Below, piece by piece: positions 25,728-34,735 of a DNA stretch of 64,000 nt (the stretch's first letter is position 1; each line of letters begins with the position of its first letter). The DNA is taken from NCBI GenBank assembly GCA_029262115.1, contig JAJCZZ010000031.1:62001-126000 (forward strand). Reading direction: 5' to 3'. The DNA is from Gemmatimonadota bacterium (GTDB lineage Bacteria; Gemmatimonadota; Gemmatimonadetes; Longimicrobiales; Gaopeijiaceae). The position numbers and the translations under genes were made by a program. Below the pieces are notes generated by a model. That model ran no database searches. It saw only the letters and a list, made by a program, of their open reading frames with translations, and was not told the DNA's origin.

Positions 25728-26828
25728 TCAGACCGTGTTGATCAGCCCGCGTAGTGTCCCGAAGAACATTGCCTGTTCCCGCGCCTTCTTGAACGCGGAT
25801 CCGGGAGTGCGATCCGCGCTGTGGTTGAAGAGCCCGGTCACGGCTCGGTCGTCTTGAACTTCTTCCGGCAGGTCGTCGAACAGGCGATAGCATTCCGTGA
25901 ACGGGATCAGCCGGTCGCCGCGACCGTGGATGAGGCGGGTGGGCACCGCAACCTTGTGGAGATAGCCGGCCGGCTCCAACAAGGGCTCCACCCGGCGGCA
26001 CGCCTCGGCAAGCGAACGGGCCATCTCCGCACAGGCGGCCTCGTCCGGCCGCGTCCCGTCCCTGGGCGTGGCGAACAGGTCGTAGAGTTCGCGCTGGTGC
26101 TTGGGGAGCGATCCTCGTAGCGACCGGATCAGAGGGTCGTGGTGGGACTCCCACGCGGAGATCCGCTCCTCGCTCGCGGCCGCGCCGAGTTGCCGGAGGG
26201 CTTCGGCCACATCGACCGCGTCCTGATGGCCGGGAACGTCCGTCAGGTGATTGGCGCCAACCACGTACCTTCCGTACGGATCGGGATCCAACTCGAAGCT
26301 CTCACCGTCCCACTCGTGCTTTCCCGTGAACTGACACACGAGGGTCCGTTCCAGGCAGCAGTACGCCCCGAAAAGAACGGCGCCGGCCACACGGTCGGTG
26401 ATATCCGGGAGACCTGAGGCGATGGCCACCTGTGGCGCGCCGAACGAAAACCCGATGAGGCCGGCCTTGCCGTCCCGCACATCGCAGCGCGTATCGAGGT
26501 AGTCCAGACACCCCTTCAGGGTGGCCGATACGGGTCGCGGAGTCACTTCGAGGTCCCGCCACTCGGGTACCTCCGGGATGATGACGGCGGCCCCGCTGGA
26601 CGCCAGTGACTCGGAGAACCGCACCAACTGTGGGTGGAACCGACCCATGCGGGACACACCGCCGAGCGCGATCCACCCGGGAAGAGGCCCTTTTCGCCGA
26701 GCTGGCAGGACGAGCGTCGCGGGAATCGACTCGCCGTCCCGCAGAATTTCCACGGCCTCGGAAACGACTTCGGCGCCCGCGCCCCAACTGCGCGCGTAGC
26801 GAATGGTCCGCAGCGTGCCGGTCAGCAC
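25728..26828 (-). CDS. Alpha/beta-hydrolase (dienelactone hydrolase-like)
   Basis: About 366 residues if started at GTG 26828; the open frame reaches 27245 but the upstream part is low-complexity and antisense to the next gene, so the start is uncertain. The nucleophile elbow is GLIGFSFGAPQVA (Ser in GFSFG), the acid and His are likely in RLIHGRGDRLIPF and the C-terminal GLFNHSADR. VVSEAVEILRDGESIPATLV at the N-terminus is the usual first beta-strand pair. Cytoplasmic; substrate unknown. Confidence 0.7.
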   Translation of the reverse strand: MLTGTLRTIRYARSWGAGAEVVSEAVEILRDGESIPATLVLPARRKGPLPGWIALGGVSRMGRFHPQLVRFSESLASSGAAVIIPEVPEWRDLEVTPRPVSATLKGCLDYLDTRCDVRDGKAGLIGFSFGAPQVAIASGLPDITDRVAGAVLFGAYCCLERTLVCQFTGKHEWDGESFELDPDPYGRYVVGANHLTDVPGHQDAVDVAEALRQLGAAASEERISAWESHHDPLIRSLRGSLPKHQRELYDLFATPRDGTRPDEAACAEMARSLAEACRRVEPLLEPAGYLHKVAVPTRLIHGRGDRLIPFTECYRLFDDLPEEVQDDRAVTGLFNHSADRTPGSAFKKAREQAMFFGTLRGLINTV

Positions 26829-27132
26829 CGGGCGTCGCCGCCCGTCCAGGTCGAGAACATCGTCGTCACGCCAGCGTACTCCAGATGAATGGTCCCTCGC
26901 ACACCAGCCCCCAGGCCATCCCCGGATAAAGATTAGCCCAAGTCTACCGCGGCGGCACACAAGGGAGCGTGCCCCGGTATGCCGCACGATTCGGTCCATC
27001 GCGACGTGGTGGCCGCTTCGTCGACCATCGCAAGCCCCTCGGCCCCGACGGCGCGTCCCCTCTTGCCCGGCTCCGGCCGGACGGTTATCCCCACTCCAGT
27101 GCCATCGTCTGCAGACACGGAGTCCGACCATC

Positions 27133-27765
27133 ATGAAGACCCTGACCAAGACCCTCGCTCTGGCTGTCCTCCTTCCCGTCGGGGCGTCTGCCCAGGCGGC
27201 GGTCCACGCCCACATCGGACACGTCGGTGACGGCTGGAACGACACACCGGACGGGATGGGCCTCTTGCCGACCGCCGTGGCCGAGGCGGGAGTGGCGGCC
27301 AGCCATGCCGGCTACGCGATGCGCGACCTTTCGAACCTCGACGCCATGCAGGGACACGCCCGGCACGTACTCCACGCGGTGGACCCTTCCGCCGTCGACG
27401 GAGGTCCGGGCGCAGGGTACGGGGTCATCAAGGCCGCCACCGGCGCCGCGCGTCACATCGAGTTGGCCGCCCGCGCGGACGGCGCGCCCGACGGAGTGAA
27501 GACCCACGCGACCCACGTCGCGACGTCGGCTCGGAATGCCGTGACCCGCGCCGAGCGGATCGCCGTTCTCGCGGGGCAGATCGCCGCCGCCCGGACGGCG
27601 GACGCGGCGGCCCCCCTGGTTCGTGAGATGGCGGCGCTGGCCACGGCGCTGGTCGACGGGGTGGACGCCAACTCGGACGGGCGGGTAGGCTGGCAGGAGG
27701 GTGAAGGCGGTCTGGCGGTCGCTGAGACCCACCTGGGACTGCTCAAGCGGGCTGCGGGTATGTAG
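27133..27765 (+). CDS. Secreted His-rich helical protein with a C-terminal EF-hand
   Basis: 210 residues, signal peptide ending at VGASAQ (~21). The mature protein is Ala-rich and helical, with 11 histidines, several spaced i, i+3 (25/27/30; 75/78/81; 125/128), which puts them on one helix face. Near the end is a canonical 12-residue EF-hand loop, DANSDGRVGWQE at 178-189. I do not recognise the family. The layout suggests a periplasmic metal- or haem-binding helical bundle with a calcium site; this is inference. Alone on the plus strand, ending at a terminator hairpin. Confidence 0.75.
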   Translation: MKTLTKTLALAVLLPVGASAQAAVHAHIGHVGDGWNDTPDGMGLLPTAVAEAGVAASHAGYAMRDLSNLDAMQGHARHVLHAVDPSAVDGGPGAGYGVIKAATGAARHIELAARADGAPDGVKTHATHVATSARNAVTRAERIAVLAGQIAAARTADAAAPLVREMAALATALVDGVDANSDGRVGWQEGEGGLAVAETHLGLLKRAAGM

Positions 27766-27788
27766 TCGCTACCCACATCGCAGCCAGG

Positions 27789-27810
27789 CTGGCTCGGCCG
27801 ACCGAGCCAG
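27789..27810. terminator. Hairpin between convergent genes
   Basis: Perfect 9-bp stem CTGGCTCGG / CCGAGCCAG with the loop CCGA, 23 bases past the stop of the His-rich protein and upstream of the LVIVD gene stop on the other strand. Confidence 0.7.
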
Positions 27811-27864
27811 TCCGCCGAGGAATCGGTTCGAACCATTACGGAAGAACACTCCGGCGAACGTCCA

Positions 27865-29883
27865 CTACGAGATCGGTCGCGTGGCCGGCGACATCTGTAC
27901 GGCCCACATCCCCGAGTTGATGTCGCTGAAGAAGATGTTGCCCTTGTAAGGCATCACGCTCCACGCCCCCGGCGAGTTCGGGATGTACCCGGTCGGGTCG
28001 TGAGCCTTGAAGACCGCCATCTCCCGGCCCTGCGTGTAGAGGTTGCCCATGAGGTCGCCTGAGAGGTCGACCATGCGAACGCCGCCCTCGTAGTACGCCT
28101 GGTAGAGGATGTCGTCCTCGACCCACATGTTGTGCGTGCCATACTCGCTGACCTCGTACCGCGCGAGTTGAACCGGGGCCATCGGGTCCGTGAAGTCCAC
28201 GATCTGGATGTACCCGGAGGTGGCGCGGGGATAGCCACCACGACCGGTCTCCGGATCGTACTTCATGCGGTGATCCGGTCCACTACCCTCCCAGGCGAGG
28301 CCGCGGCGCTGAACCCGCTCGTCCCCCACGACGAGCAGAAAGCGCCCCGTGGATTCCTGATAGTAGGGGAAGACCGCGTGCGTGGAGCCGGTGGTCAGCG
28401 GAAAGGACGTCACGAAGACCGGTGCCTCGATGGAGCCGCCCCAGCGCCCATTCCCGACATCGACCACGACCACCCCCGTGCCCCACTCGGCGGAGTACGC
28501 CAGTCCGTCATGAACCCACACGTCGTGGACGCGTGAGTCGGGGTGGTTGTACTCGCTCACGTAGCGGGGGTCGTAGATGTCGGACATATCGAGAATGACG
28601 TACTTGTCGCCGCCCGCCAGGACGAAGAGATGGTCGTCCGTAGCGAACATGTTGTGGACGCCGCCCGTCACCCCGTTCCCCTCGAACGTCGAGGCCACGA
28701 CGGGGTGCGCCGGGTCCGCGAGGTCCAGGACCACCACTCCGTTGCGGCGGTTCGAGGCTCCTTCGCGAGAGATGGCGCCGTACCGTCCGTCCGGCGACAC
28801 CTTCACGTCGTTGGTGGTCCGCGCGTCCACCGATATCGAATCGGTCTTCACGATGTTCGTCGGATCGGTGACGTCCCATACGAACGAAATGCCGTCGCCG
28901 AACTTGGAACCGGTCAGCGCGTAGTCACGGCCGTCGACCCCCTCCCAGATCCAGAAGTCCGTGCTGAAGACGCGCTCCTCCCGGCCCTGGCCCACGACCT
29001 CGACCGTGCGCACGACGTCGCGCGGGACCACCCGGAACGAGTAGTCCCCGGACGCTCCTCCGGCCGATGCGACCGCGGTGTACACACCAGGCACGTCCGC
29101 GACCATGCGCCCATCCATGATCTGGGCCGGACCCGCAGGCGCGGCAATCGAGTCGTCGGGCTGGTAGATGTAGCTCCACGACACCGCAGCACCCTCGACC
29201 GGCCTGCCTACCCCGTCCAGCGGCGTGGCCGTGAAGTTCTGGACATCGCCCGTACGGACACGCTCCGAGCCGCCGCGGACTTCAATGGCCACGATCGGCG
29301 AGGGGGTCACCGAATGCGTTCGCGCCCCGGAGATGCCCTGGACCGTGGCCGTGACCGTCACCCGCCCCGGGGCGACCGCCCGAACGTTGCCGAACGCATC
29401 GACGGTCGCGACGTCGGGATTCGACGATGACCAGCGAGCCTCGGGATATGGACGGGTCGAACCGTCCGCGTGTCGCGCGATCACGGAGTGGGCGAGCCGA
29501 CTTCCAGTGAACAACTCCACGTCCTGTGTCGTCACTTCGACGGACGTGACCGCGGGCCAGTCGACCACGACCGGGACGTTGAGCACCAGGGGCTGCCCAT
29601 CTCCCTCCGGTACCGAGGATACGATCACCCGGTACTCTCCGGCGGCCAGCCCGTGAACCCGACCGTTCACCACCCTGAGGCCTTCACGGGGCGCAACGAT
29701 CCGGAGTGGCACATCGACCGTGTTCCCGGCCGCGTCGACCGCGCGCACCGTCATGGGCACGCTCGCGCCCGCCATCACACGCAGCTGAGCCGGTTCTGAG
29801 ATCAAACGCGCGACGCTCTGGCCCGACACCACGTTCGGTGCGAGAATGAGCGCGGCAAACGCGAGGGTGCGGGTGCGGTTCAT
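27865..29883 (-). CDS. Secreted LVIVD-repeat protein with Ig-like (BIG2) domain
   Basis: 672 residues, signal peptide ending NVVSGQ. The first ~300 residues hold Ig-like/BIG2 modules (TVDAFGNVRAVAPGRVTVTA). From ~330 on, beta-propeller-like LVIVD repeats appear: GVVVLDLADPAHPVVAST, YVILDMSDIYDPRYVSEY, IQIVDFTDPMAPVQLARY, VRMVDLSGDLMGNLY. Surface or periplasmic protein of unknown ligand. Diverges from the receiver gene at 30052. Confidence 0.82.
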   Translation of the reverse strand: MNRTRTLAFAALILAPNVVSGQSVARLISEPAQLRVMAGASVPMTVRAVDAAGNTVDVPLRIVAPREGLRVVNGRVHGLAAGEYRVIVSSVPEGDGQPLVLNVPVVVDWPAVTSVEVTTQDVELFTGSRLAHSVIARHADGSTRPYPEARWSSSNPDVATVDAFGNVRAVAPGRVTVTATVQGISGARTHSVTPSPIVAIEVRGGSERVRTGDVQNFTATPLDGVGRPVEGAAVSWSYIYQPDDSIAAPAGPAQIMDGRMVADVPGVYTAVASAGGASGDYSFRVVPRDVVRTVEVVGQGREERVFSTDFWIWEGVDGRDYALTGSKFGDGISFVWDVTDPTNIVKTDSISVDARTTNDVKVSPDGRYGAISREGASNRRNGVVVLDLADPAHPVVASTFEGNGVTGGVHNMFATDDHLFVLAGGDKYVILDMSDIYDPRYVSEYNHPDSRVHDVWVHDGLAYSAEWGTGVVVVDVGNGRWGGSIEAPVFVTSFPLTTGSTHAVFPYYQESTGRFLLVVGDERVQRRGLAWEGSGPDHRMKYDPETGRGGYPRATSGYIQIVDFTDPMAPVQLARYEVSEYGTHNMWVEDDILYQAYYEGGVRMVDLSGDLMGNLYTQGREMAVFKAHDPTGYIPNSPGAWSVMPYKGNIFFSDINSGMWAVQMSPATRPIS

Positions 29884-30051
29884 GGTGTAGCTCCGGTAAC
29901 GTAGCGCGGATGAGCAAGCCCTGTCGGATTCTCCAGCGAGGAGCAGCCTTTGGCAACCAGCTGGCCGTCGGTCGACGCGGGCCCGGGAATTGCGTTACAG
30001 GAGACGATAGTGGGGTTCGGTCCGAGCCCACCCCCTTTCGAGGCCTTCCTG

Positions 30052-30432
30052 ATGGCCACCATCCTCGTCGTCGACGACGAAGCCGTAATCCGACGGATTG
30101 TCGACAACGCAATGAGCGTAGACGGCCACACCGTCCTCAGTGCCGAGAACGGTGAACAGGCGTTGGCACTCGCTCGCGAGCAGCCGGTCGATCTCGTACT
30201 CATGGATCTGCTCATGCCCGGCTCCAACGGGCTGGAGGCGATCCGGAAGCTGGAAGAACTGGAGACGCCGCCCATGGTCGTGGCGATGTCGGGGATGACA
30301 TCGGATAGCCGCGGCACCTTCCTCGAGATCGCGTCCGTGCTGGGCGCGGTCGCGACCTTGTCCAAGCCCTTTTCCACCGATGAGTTGAGGTCGGTCATCG
30401 AGCGCGTTCTCCAGATAGCCCCAAGCGGATGA
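30052..30432 (+). CDS. Single-domain response regulator (receiver only)
   Basis: 126 residues from ATG 30052. Receiver motifs complete: acidic pair in ILVVDDEAVIRR, phospho-acceptor Asp in LVLMDLLMPGSNG, switch Ser in VVAMSGMTS and Lys in LSKPFSTDEL. No output domain. Its stop overlaps the start of PEP carboxylase (ATGA 30429-30432), so it is translated with that enzyme. The cognate kinase is not adjacent; orphan kinases occur at 2.8 and 42 kb. Confidence 0.88.
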   Translation: MATILVVDDEAVIRRIVDNAMSVDGHTVLSAENGEQALALAREQPVDLVLMDLLMPGSNGLEAIRKLEELETPPMVVAMSGMTSDSRGTFLEIASVLGAVATLSKPFSTDELRSVIERVLQIAPSG

Positions 30433-33275
30433 CCTCCACGACAGCCGAGCCGATTCCGCCGACCCTCACATCGGCGGAACCGACGGACGGGATCACTCGT
30501 CCGCTCAGCCAGCAGGTGAATCTGGTAGGCGACCTGCTGGGGTCCGTGGTCGAAGAGCGCTTCGGGGTCGAGACGCTCGAACGAGTGGAGCGACTGCGCC
30601 TTCTCTGCCGCGACGCTGAAGTCTCCGGTGACCCGGGGCCTCGAGCGGAAGCAGCCGCCCTGATCCACGCACTCGACATTCCGACGATCGACCGGCTTGC
30701 CCGCATCTTCACCACGTATTTCCACCTCGTGAACCAGGCCGAAAAGCAGGAGATCGTCCGGATCAATCGTGACCGCGCGCGCGGTGTGGACGCCGAAGCC
30801 GCACGGCCGGAATCGATCGCCGAAGCGGTGGACGACCTCAGGAACAAGGGCTTCACCGCCGACGAGATCCGCGGGATGATCGGCACGCTCGACATCCAGC
30901 CGACGCTCACGGCGCACCCGACCGAAGCGCGACCCCGCCCCGTCCTGGCCAAACAGCGCAATGTGGGCCGGATCCTCGCGGTGCTCGGGAGGGCCGCTCC
31001 GACCCCGCGAGAGCGGGTGGTCGCGACCGACGCTCTTCGCAACGAGATCGCGCTTCTCCTCGCCACCGAGGAGGTCCGATCTCGGCGGCCCGAGGTTCGG
31101 GATGAGGTCGAGGCGGGCCTCTGGCACCTCACGGGGGTGATCTGGGATGTGGTGCCCCGGGTCATGGACGACCTCCGACGTGCACTGCCCGACCCCGGCA
31201 AGGGCGAGCCGTGGTCCCCACCGCCCGTGGTCCGGTTTCGCTCGTGGATCGGGGGAGATCGGGACGGCAACCCGAACGTGACGGCCGAGGTCACGGCGTG
31301 GACGCTGGGGCGCCACCGGACGGCCGCCCTCGAGCGCCATCTCGAGGAGTTGGAGGCTCTCGACGCCGAACTCACCATTTCCTGCGACCAGGCGTCGGTG
31401 TCTCCGGAAATGCGCGCCGCCCTCGACGGGCTCCCCCACACGGCGGACGCCCATGAGCAGCCGTACCGACGGATGACGGCGCACCTCCGCCACCTGCTCC
31501 GCGCCGAGCTCCGGGCGGCCGAAGAGGGCGCGGTCCAGGGGGGTTCGGACGAGGAGGGGCCGGACGATCCGGGCTACACCAGCGCGGCCTTCCTCGCGGA
31601 TCTCCACACGATCCGGGGCAGCCTGCTCCAGACGGGCTTCGTCGGTGTGGCGCGCACCGGTCGGATCACGCGTATGATCGACCTCGTCAACGCTTTTGGC
31701 TTCCACCTCGCCACGCTCGATCTTCGCCAGCACAGCAGGATCCACGAGCGGGCGGTGGCGGAGCTTCTGGCGGTCGGCGGTCTCGCGGACTCGTACGATC
31801 AGCTGTCCGAAGCCGATCGGGTCGACGTTCTACATGCGGCACTGCGCGGGGAACCTCTGATACCGCCCAACCACGAGCACGGCGAGGAACTCGGCGATCT
31901 CCTCGACGTCCTCGGCGTGCTTCGCGAAAGGGCCTCCAGCGAACCCCGAGCGGTCGGCGCGTACATCGTGAGCATGACCCACTCGGCCAGCCATCTCCTG
32001 GAACCGATGCTCCTGGCCAAGGAGGCGGGCTTGTGGAGACTCGATGGCGAGCGGGTGACCTCGGTCTTGGACTTCGTGCCCCTCCTCGAGACGGTCGAGG
32101 ACCTGGACGAGGGGGCCGAGAGGCTGAAGGAGCTGTTCACCGACCCGGTCTACCGGCTCCAGTTGGAGGCGAGGGACGGATTTCAGGAGGTGATGCTCGG
32201 CTATTCGGACAGCAACAAAGACGGGGGGTACTGGAGCGCCAACTGGGCCCTCCACCGCGGGCAGGAAGTGCTCGGCGATATCTGTCGGAAACACGACGTC
32301 CGGCTCCGTCTCTTCCACGGGCGCGGAGGGACGGTGGGTCGAGGGGGTGGCCGGGCCAACCACGCCATCCTCGCGATGCCCGACAGCGTTCACGACGGGC
32401 GGATTCGCTTCACCGAACAGGGCGAGGTCATCAGCTTCCGGTACGGCATGTCCGAGCTGGCGCATCGGCACCTCGAGCAGGTGGTGAGCGCGACGCTACG
32501 CACGCTCGCCTCGGGGCCTGATTCTCCGCACCGGTCCGGCGCGGAGGGCGAGCCGACCGATGAAACGGACGACGGCCCGACCGGGTCGGAGCGACGGCTG
32601 ATTCAGAGAATCGCCGACCTTTCCATGGAGGCGTACCGCGCATTGGTTTCCGATCCAGACTTCTGGAACTGGTATCGGACGGTGACGCCGGTCGACTACA
32701 TCAGCCGGCTGCCACTCGCGTCGAGGCCCGCATCACGGGGGGTCGGAGCCGAGCGGGCGTTCGATGACCTCCGGGCCATTCCCTGGGGGTTCGCCTGGAC
32801 GCAGACGCGGTACCTCGTGCCCGGTTGGTACGGAACCGGGCGCGCGCTCGAACAGATCGTCGGCAGCGACGAGAGCGCCTTGGATGCGCTGAGGAGACTC
32901 TACGCGAAGTGGCCGTTCTTCCGGGCGGTCGTATCGAACGCGGAACGCGAGATGGCCCGAGCGCGGATGCCGATTGCCGAGGCGTATTCCGAGCGCAGCG
33001 AGGACGGCCCCGACTTCCACGAGCGAATCGCGGACGACTTCAATCTCGCCCGAGGGTGGCTCCTTGCCATCACGGGCGGGAGCGAGTTGCTCGACTCGTC
33101 ACCCGTGATCCGAAAGTCCATCCGGCTGAGAAATCCGTACACGGACGTGCTGAACCTGCTGCAATTGGAGTTGTTGGAACGGGCGGGCTCCGCCGATGCG
33201 GCGGAAGACGACGTACTGGAGGCCGTGTTCCTGACCATCAACGGCGTGGCGGCCGCGATGCAGAGCACGGGGTAG
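30429..33275 (+). CDS. ppc: Phosphoenolpyruvate carboxylase
   Basis: 948 residues, the normal size. Fixes bicarbonate on PEP to give oxaloacetate, the anaplerotic entry to the TCA cycle. Signatures: LTAHPTEARPR near residue 158 (catalytic His), MLGYSDSNKDGGYW near 590, LFHGRGGTVGRGGG near 630 (active-site loop), and the C-terminal tail ending in QSTG, close to the family's invariant NTG end. Coupled by ATGA to a receiver domain, an arrangement I do not know from classical ppc loci. Confidence 0.95.
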   Translation: MTSTTAEPIPPTLTSAEPTDGITRPLSQQVNLVGDLLGSVVEERFGVETLERVERLRLLCRDAEVSGDPGPRAEAAALIHALDIPTIDRLARIFTTYFHLVNQAEKQEIVRINRDRARGVDAEAARPESIAEAVDDLRNKGFTADEIRGMIGTLDIQPTLTAHPTEARPRPVLAKQRNVGRILAVLGRAAPTPRERVVATDALRNEIALLLATEEVRSRRPEVRDEVEAGLWHLTGVIWDVVPRVMDDLRRALPDPGKGEPWSPPPVVRFRSWIGGDRDGNPNVTAEVTAWTLGRHRTAALERHLEELEALDAELTISCDQASVSPEMRAALDGLPHTADAHEQPYRRMTAHLRHLLRAELRAAEEGAVQGGSDEEGPDDPGYTSAAFLADLHTIRGSLLQTGFVGVARTGRITRMIDLVNAFGFHLATLDLRQHSRIHERAVAELLAVGGLADSYDQLSEADRVDVLHAALRGEPLIPPNHEHGEELGDLLDVLGVLRERASSEPRAVGAYIVSMTHSASHLLEPMLLAKEAGLWRLDGERVTSVLDFVPLLETVEDLDEGAERLKELFTDPVYRLQLEARDGFQEVMLGYSDSNKDGGYWSANWALHRGQEVLGDICRKHDVRLRLFHGRGGTVGRGGGRANHAILAMPDSVHDGRIRFTEQGEVISFRYGMSELAHRHLEQVVSATLRTLASGPDSPHRSGAEGEPTDETDDGPTGSERRLIQRIADLSMEAYRALVSDPDFWNWYRTVTPVDYISRLPLASRPASRGVGAERAFDDLRAIPWGFAWTQTRYLVPGWYGTGRALEQIVGSDESALDALRRLYAKWPFFRAVVSNAEREMARARMPIAEAYSERSEDGPDFHERIADDFNLARGWLLAITGGSELLDSSPVIRKSIRLRNPYTDVLNLLQLELLERAGSADAAEDDVLEAVFLTINGVAAAMQSTG

Positions 33276-33371
33276 CTGGGGCTCGACGCCGGATCGCCGA
33301 AGTGGGGGTGATCCAGGCCCATCACGACCCTGGGTTGTAACAAACGGAGGATGCACGGCAATGGAGGGGTA

Positions 33372-33935
33372 ATGAACTACGACACCCCGAAGCCGAGTGA
33401 ATGCGAGAGACGAACGGACGACGCCCTCGCGTCGTCCGCGTCGCGTGGCTCCCGTCCCGCCCTGGCCGAGCTCTTCCGGCGCCACGCTGACACCGTGTAT
33501 GGTGCGGCCCTCCGGGTACTGGGGTCTACGTCCGACGCCGAGGACGTACTCCAGGATGTGTTCGTCGGACTTCCACGGGCCCTCCAGCGCTACGATGCAC
33601 GCGGTCGATTTCCTGGGTTCATCCACACCGTCGCGACGCGAGCCGCCCTCATGAAGTTGCGAGGCGAGCGCAGGCGGCCGTGGACGGTCCTCCCCCCGGA
33701 CATGCCGGGTCAGGGGTCCCGCCCAGACGCCACCGTCGAGCGCGTCGATCTGGGGCGCGCTCTCTCCGATATGCCAGAGGGGCTACGGCGTGCCTTCCTG
33801 CTCCGCGAGATCGACGGGTTCGGTCACGAGGAGATCGCGGCACTCCTCGGCATCAGCGCGGGAGCCTCCCGTGCGCGCGTTCACCGAGCGTGGGCGTGGT
33901 TACGTCGCCGGCTGCCCAAGGAAGAAGAGGCATGA
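33372..33935 (+). CDS. ECF-family RNA polymerase sigma factor
   Basis: About 187 residues. Region 2: LFRRHADTVYGAALRVLGSTSDAEDVLQDVFV; region 4: MPEGLRRAFLLREIDGFGHEEIAALLGISAGASRARVHRA. ATG 33372 is favoured: GGAGGGG ends 2-4 bases before it, while ATG 33351 directly abuts another GGAGG. Stop overlaps the anti-sigma start (ATGATG). It probably drives its own four-gene operon. Confidence 0.92.
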   Translation: MNYDTPKPSECERRTDDALASSASRGSRPALAELFRRHADTVYGAALRVLGSTSDAEDVLQDVFVGLPRALQRYDARGRFPGFIHTVATRAALMKLRGERRRPWTVLPPDMPGQGSRPDATVERVDLGRALSDMPEGLRRAFLLREIDGFGHEEIAALLGISAGASRARVHRAWAWLRRRLPKEEEA

Positions 33936-34735
33936 TGAAGTTCCATCCACGGCCCGGCACCCTTGCAGCGTATTCGCGTGGCCAACTCTCGCGGCGAAGG
34001 ATCCAGAGCCTCCGAGAACACCTGGCCGGGTGCACGGCGTGCCGCCGAACCGTCACCTGGACGTCCTCGGTACGAGACCTGGCGTCAGTGGCGACCTCGC
34101 CGCCGGCACCCGAAGTATTCGCCTTGATTGCGGCACGGATCGACAGCGGCGAGACGGTGCTTCTCCCCGAGGGCTCTCTGTCCTCGGGGCCGGGCACTCG
34201 AAGGAGGATCGCAGGGTGGCGGGTGGCGGTCGCTGGCCTGCTGATCGCAGTCGCCGCGACGTCGGTCGCCGCGGTCCAACACGGCGGTCTGTCCTGGATC
34301 CGTACGATCCTCACCCCGGTCCGACCGAGCCAGCCCCTGGAAGCCGAAGCGGATGCCAGCGCGACCGGCGTGGACATCCACGTCCCGGCGGAGGGATTAG
34401 AGATCGCGCTCGAGGCGCCGGCCCCAGACGTGGTCGTGAGCCTGGCGACCCAGAAACGGGAACTGCTCTCCCTCACGGGTAGGGGCGATGCTGCCGGGGC
34501 GCGCTACGGAGTGGCGGCACGTAGGGTGACGGTCCACGCACTCCACGGTGGCACGCTCGAGATCTCGGCACCGGCTGACGGAGCTGGCGTCATCCGTCTC
34601 ACCGTGGATGGGGTCATGGTCGGAGTGGTTCGGAACGGGCGCGTCACCCTCCCGGGAGCGGCCGTGGAGCGCGACCGCGGGCCCATAACCGTTGCGGAAC
34701 TGGTCGCACGCGCGCGGCAGGGAGGAACGCGGTGA
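33932..34735 (+). CDS. Membrane anti-sigma factor with zinc finger
   Basis: 267 residues. The cytoplasmic N-terminus has the ZAS-type motif LREHLAGCTACRRT (HxxxCxxC) that should hold the ECF sigma factor. One membrane helix at ~95-115 (VAVAGLLIAVAATSVAAV). The outer domain is beta-rich (EISAPADGAGVIRLTVDGV) and may contact the TonB receptor signalling chain. ATGA overlap with the sigma gene and GTGA overlap with the receptor gene. Confidence 0.85.
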   Translation: MMKFHPRPGTLAAYSRGQLSRRRIQSLREHLAGCTACRRTVTWTSSVRDLASVATSPPAPEVFALIAARIDSGETVLLPEGSLSSGPGTRRRIAGWRVAVAGLLIAVAATSVAAVQHGGLSWIRTILTPVRPSQPLEAEADASATGVDIHVPAEGLEIALEAPAPDVVVSLATQKRELLSLTGRGDAAGARYGVAARRVTVHALHGGTLEISAPADGAGVIRLTVDGVMVGVVRNGRVTLPGAAVERDRGPITVAELVARARQGGTR

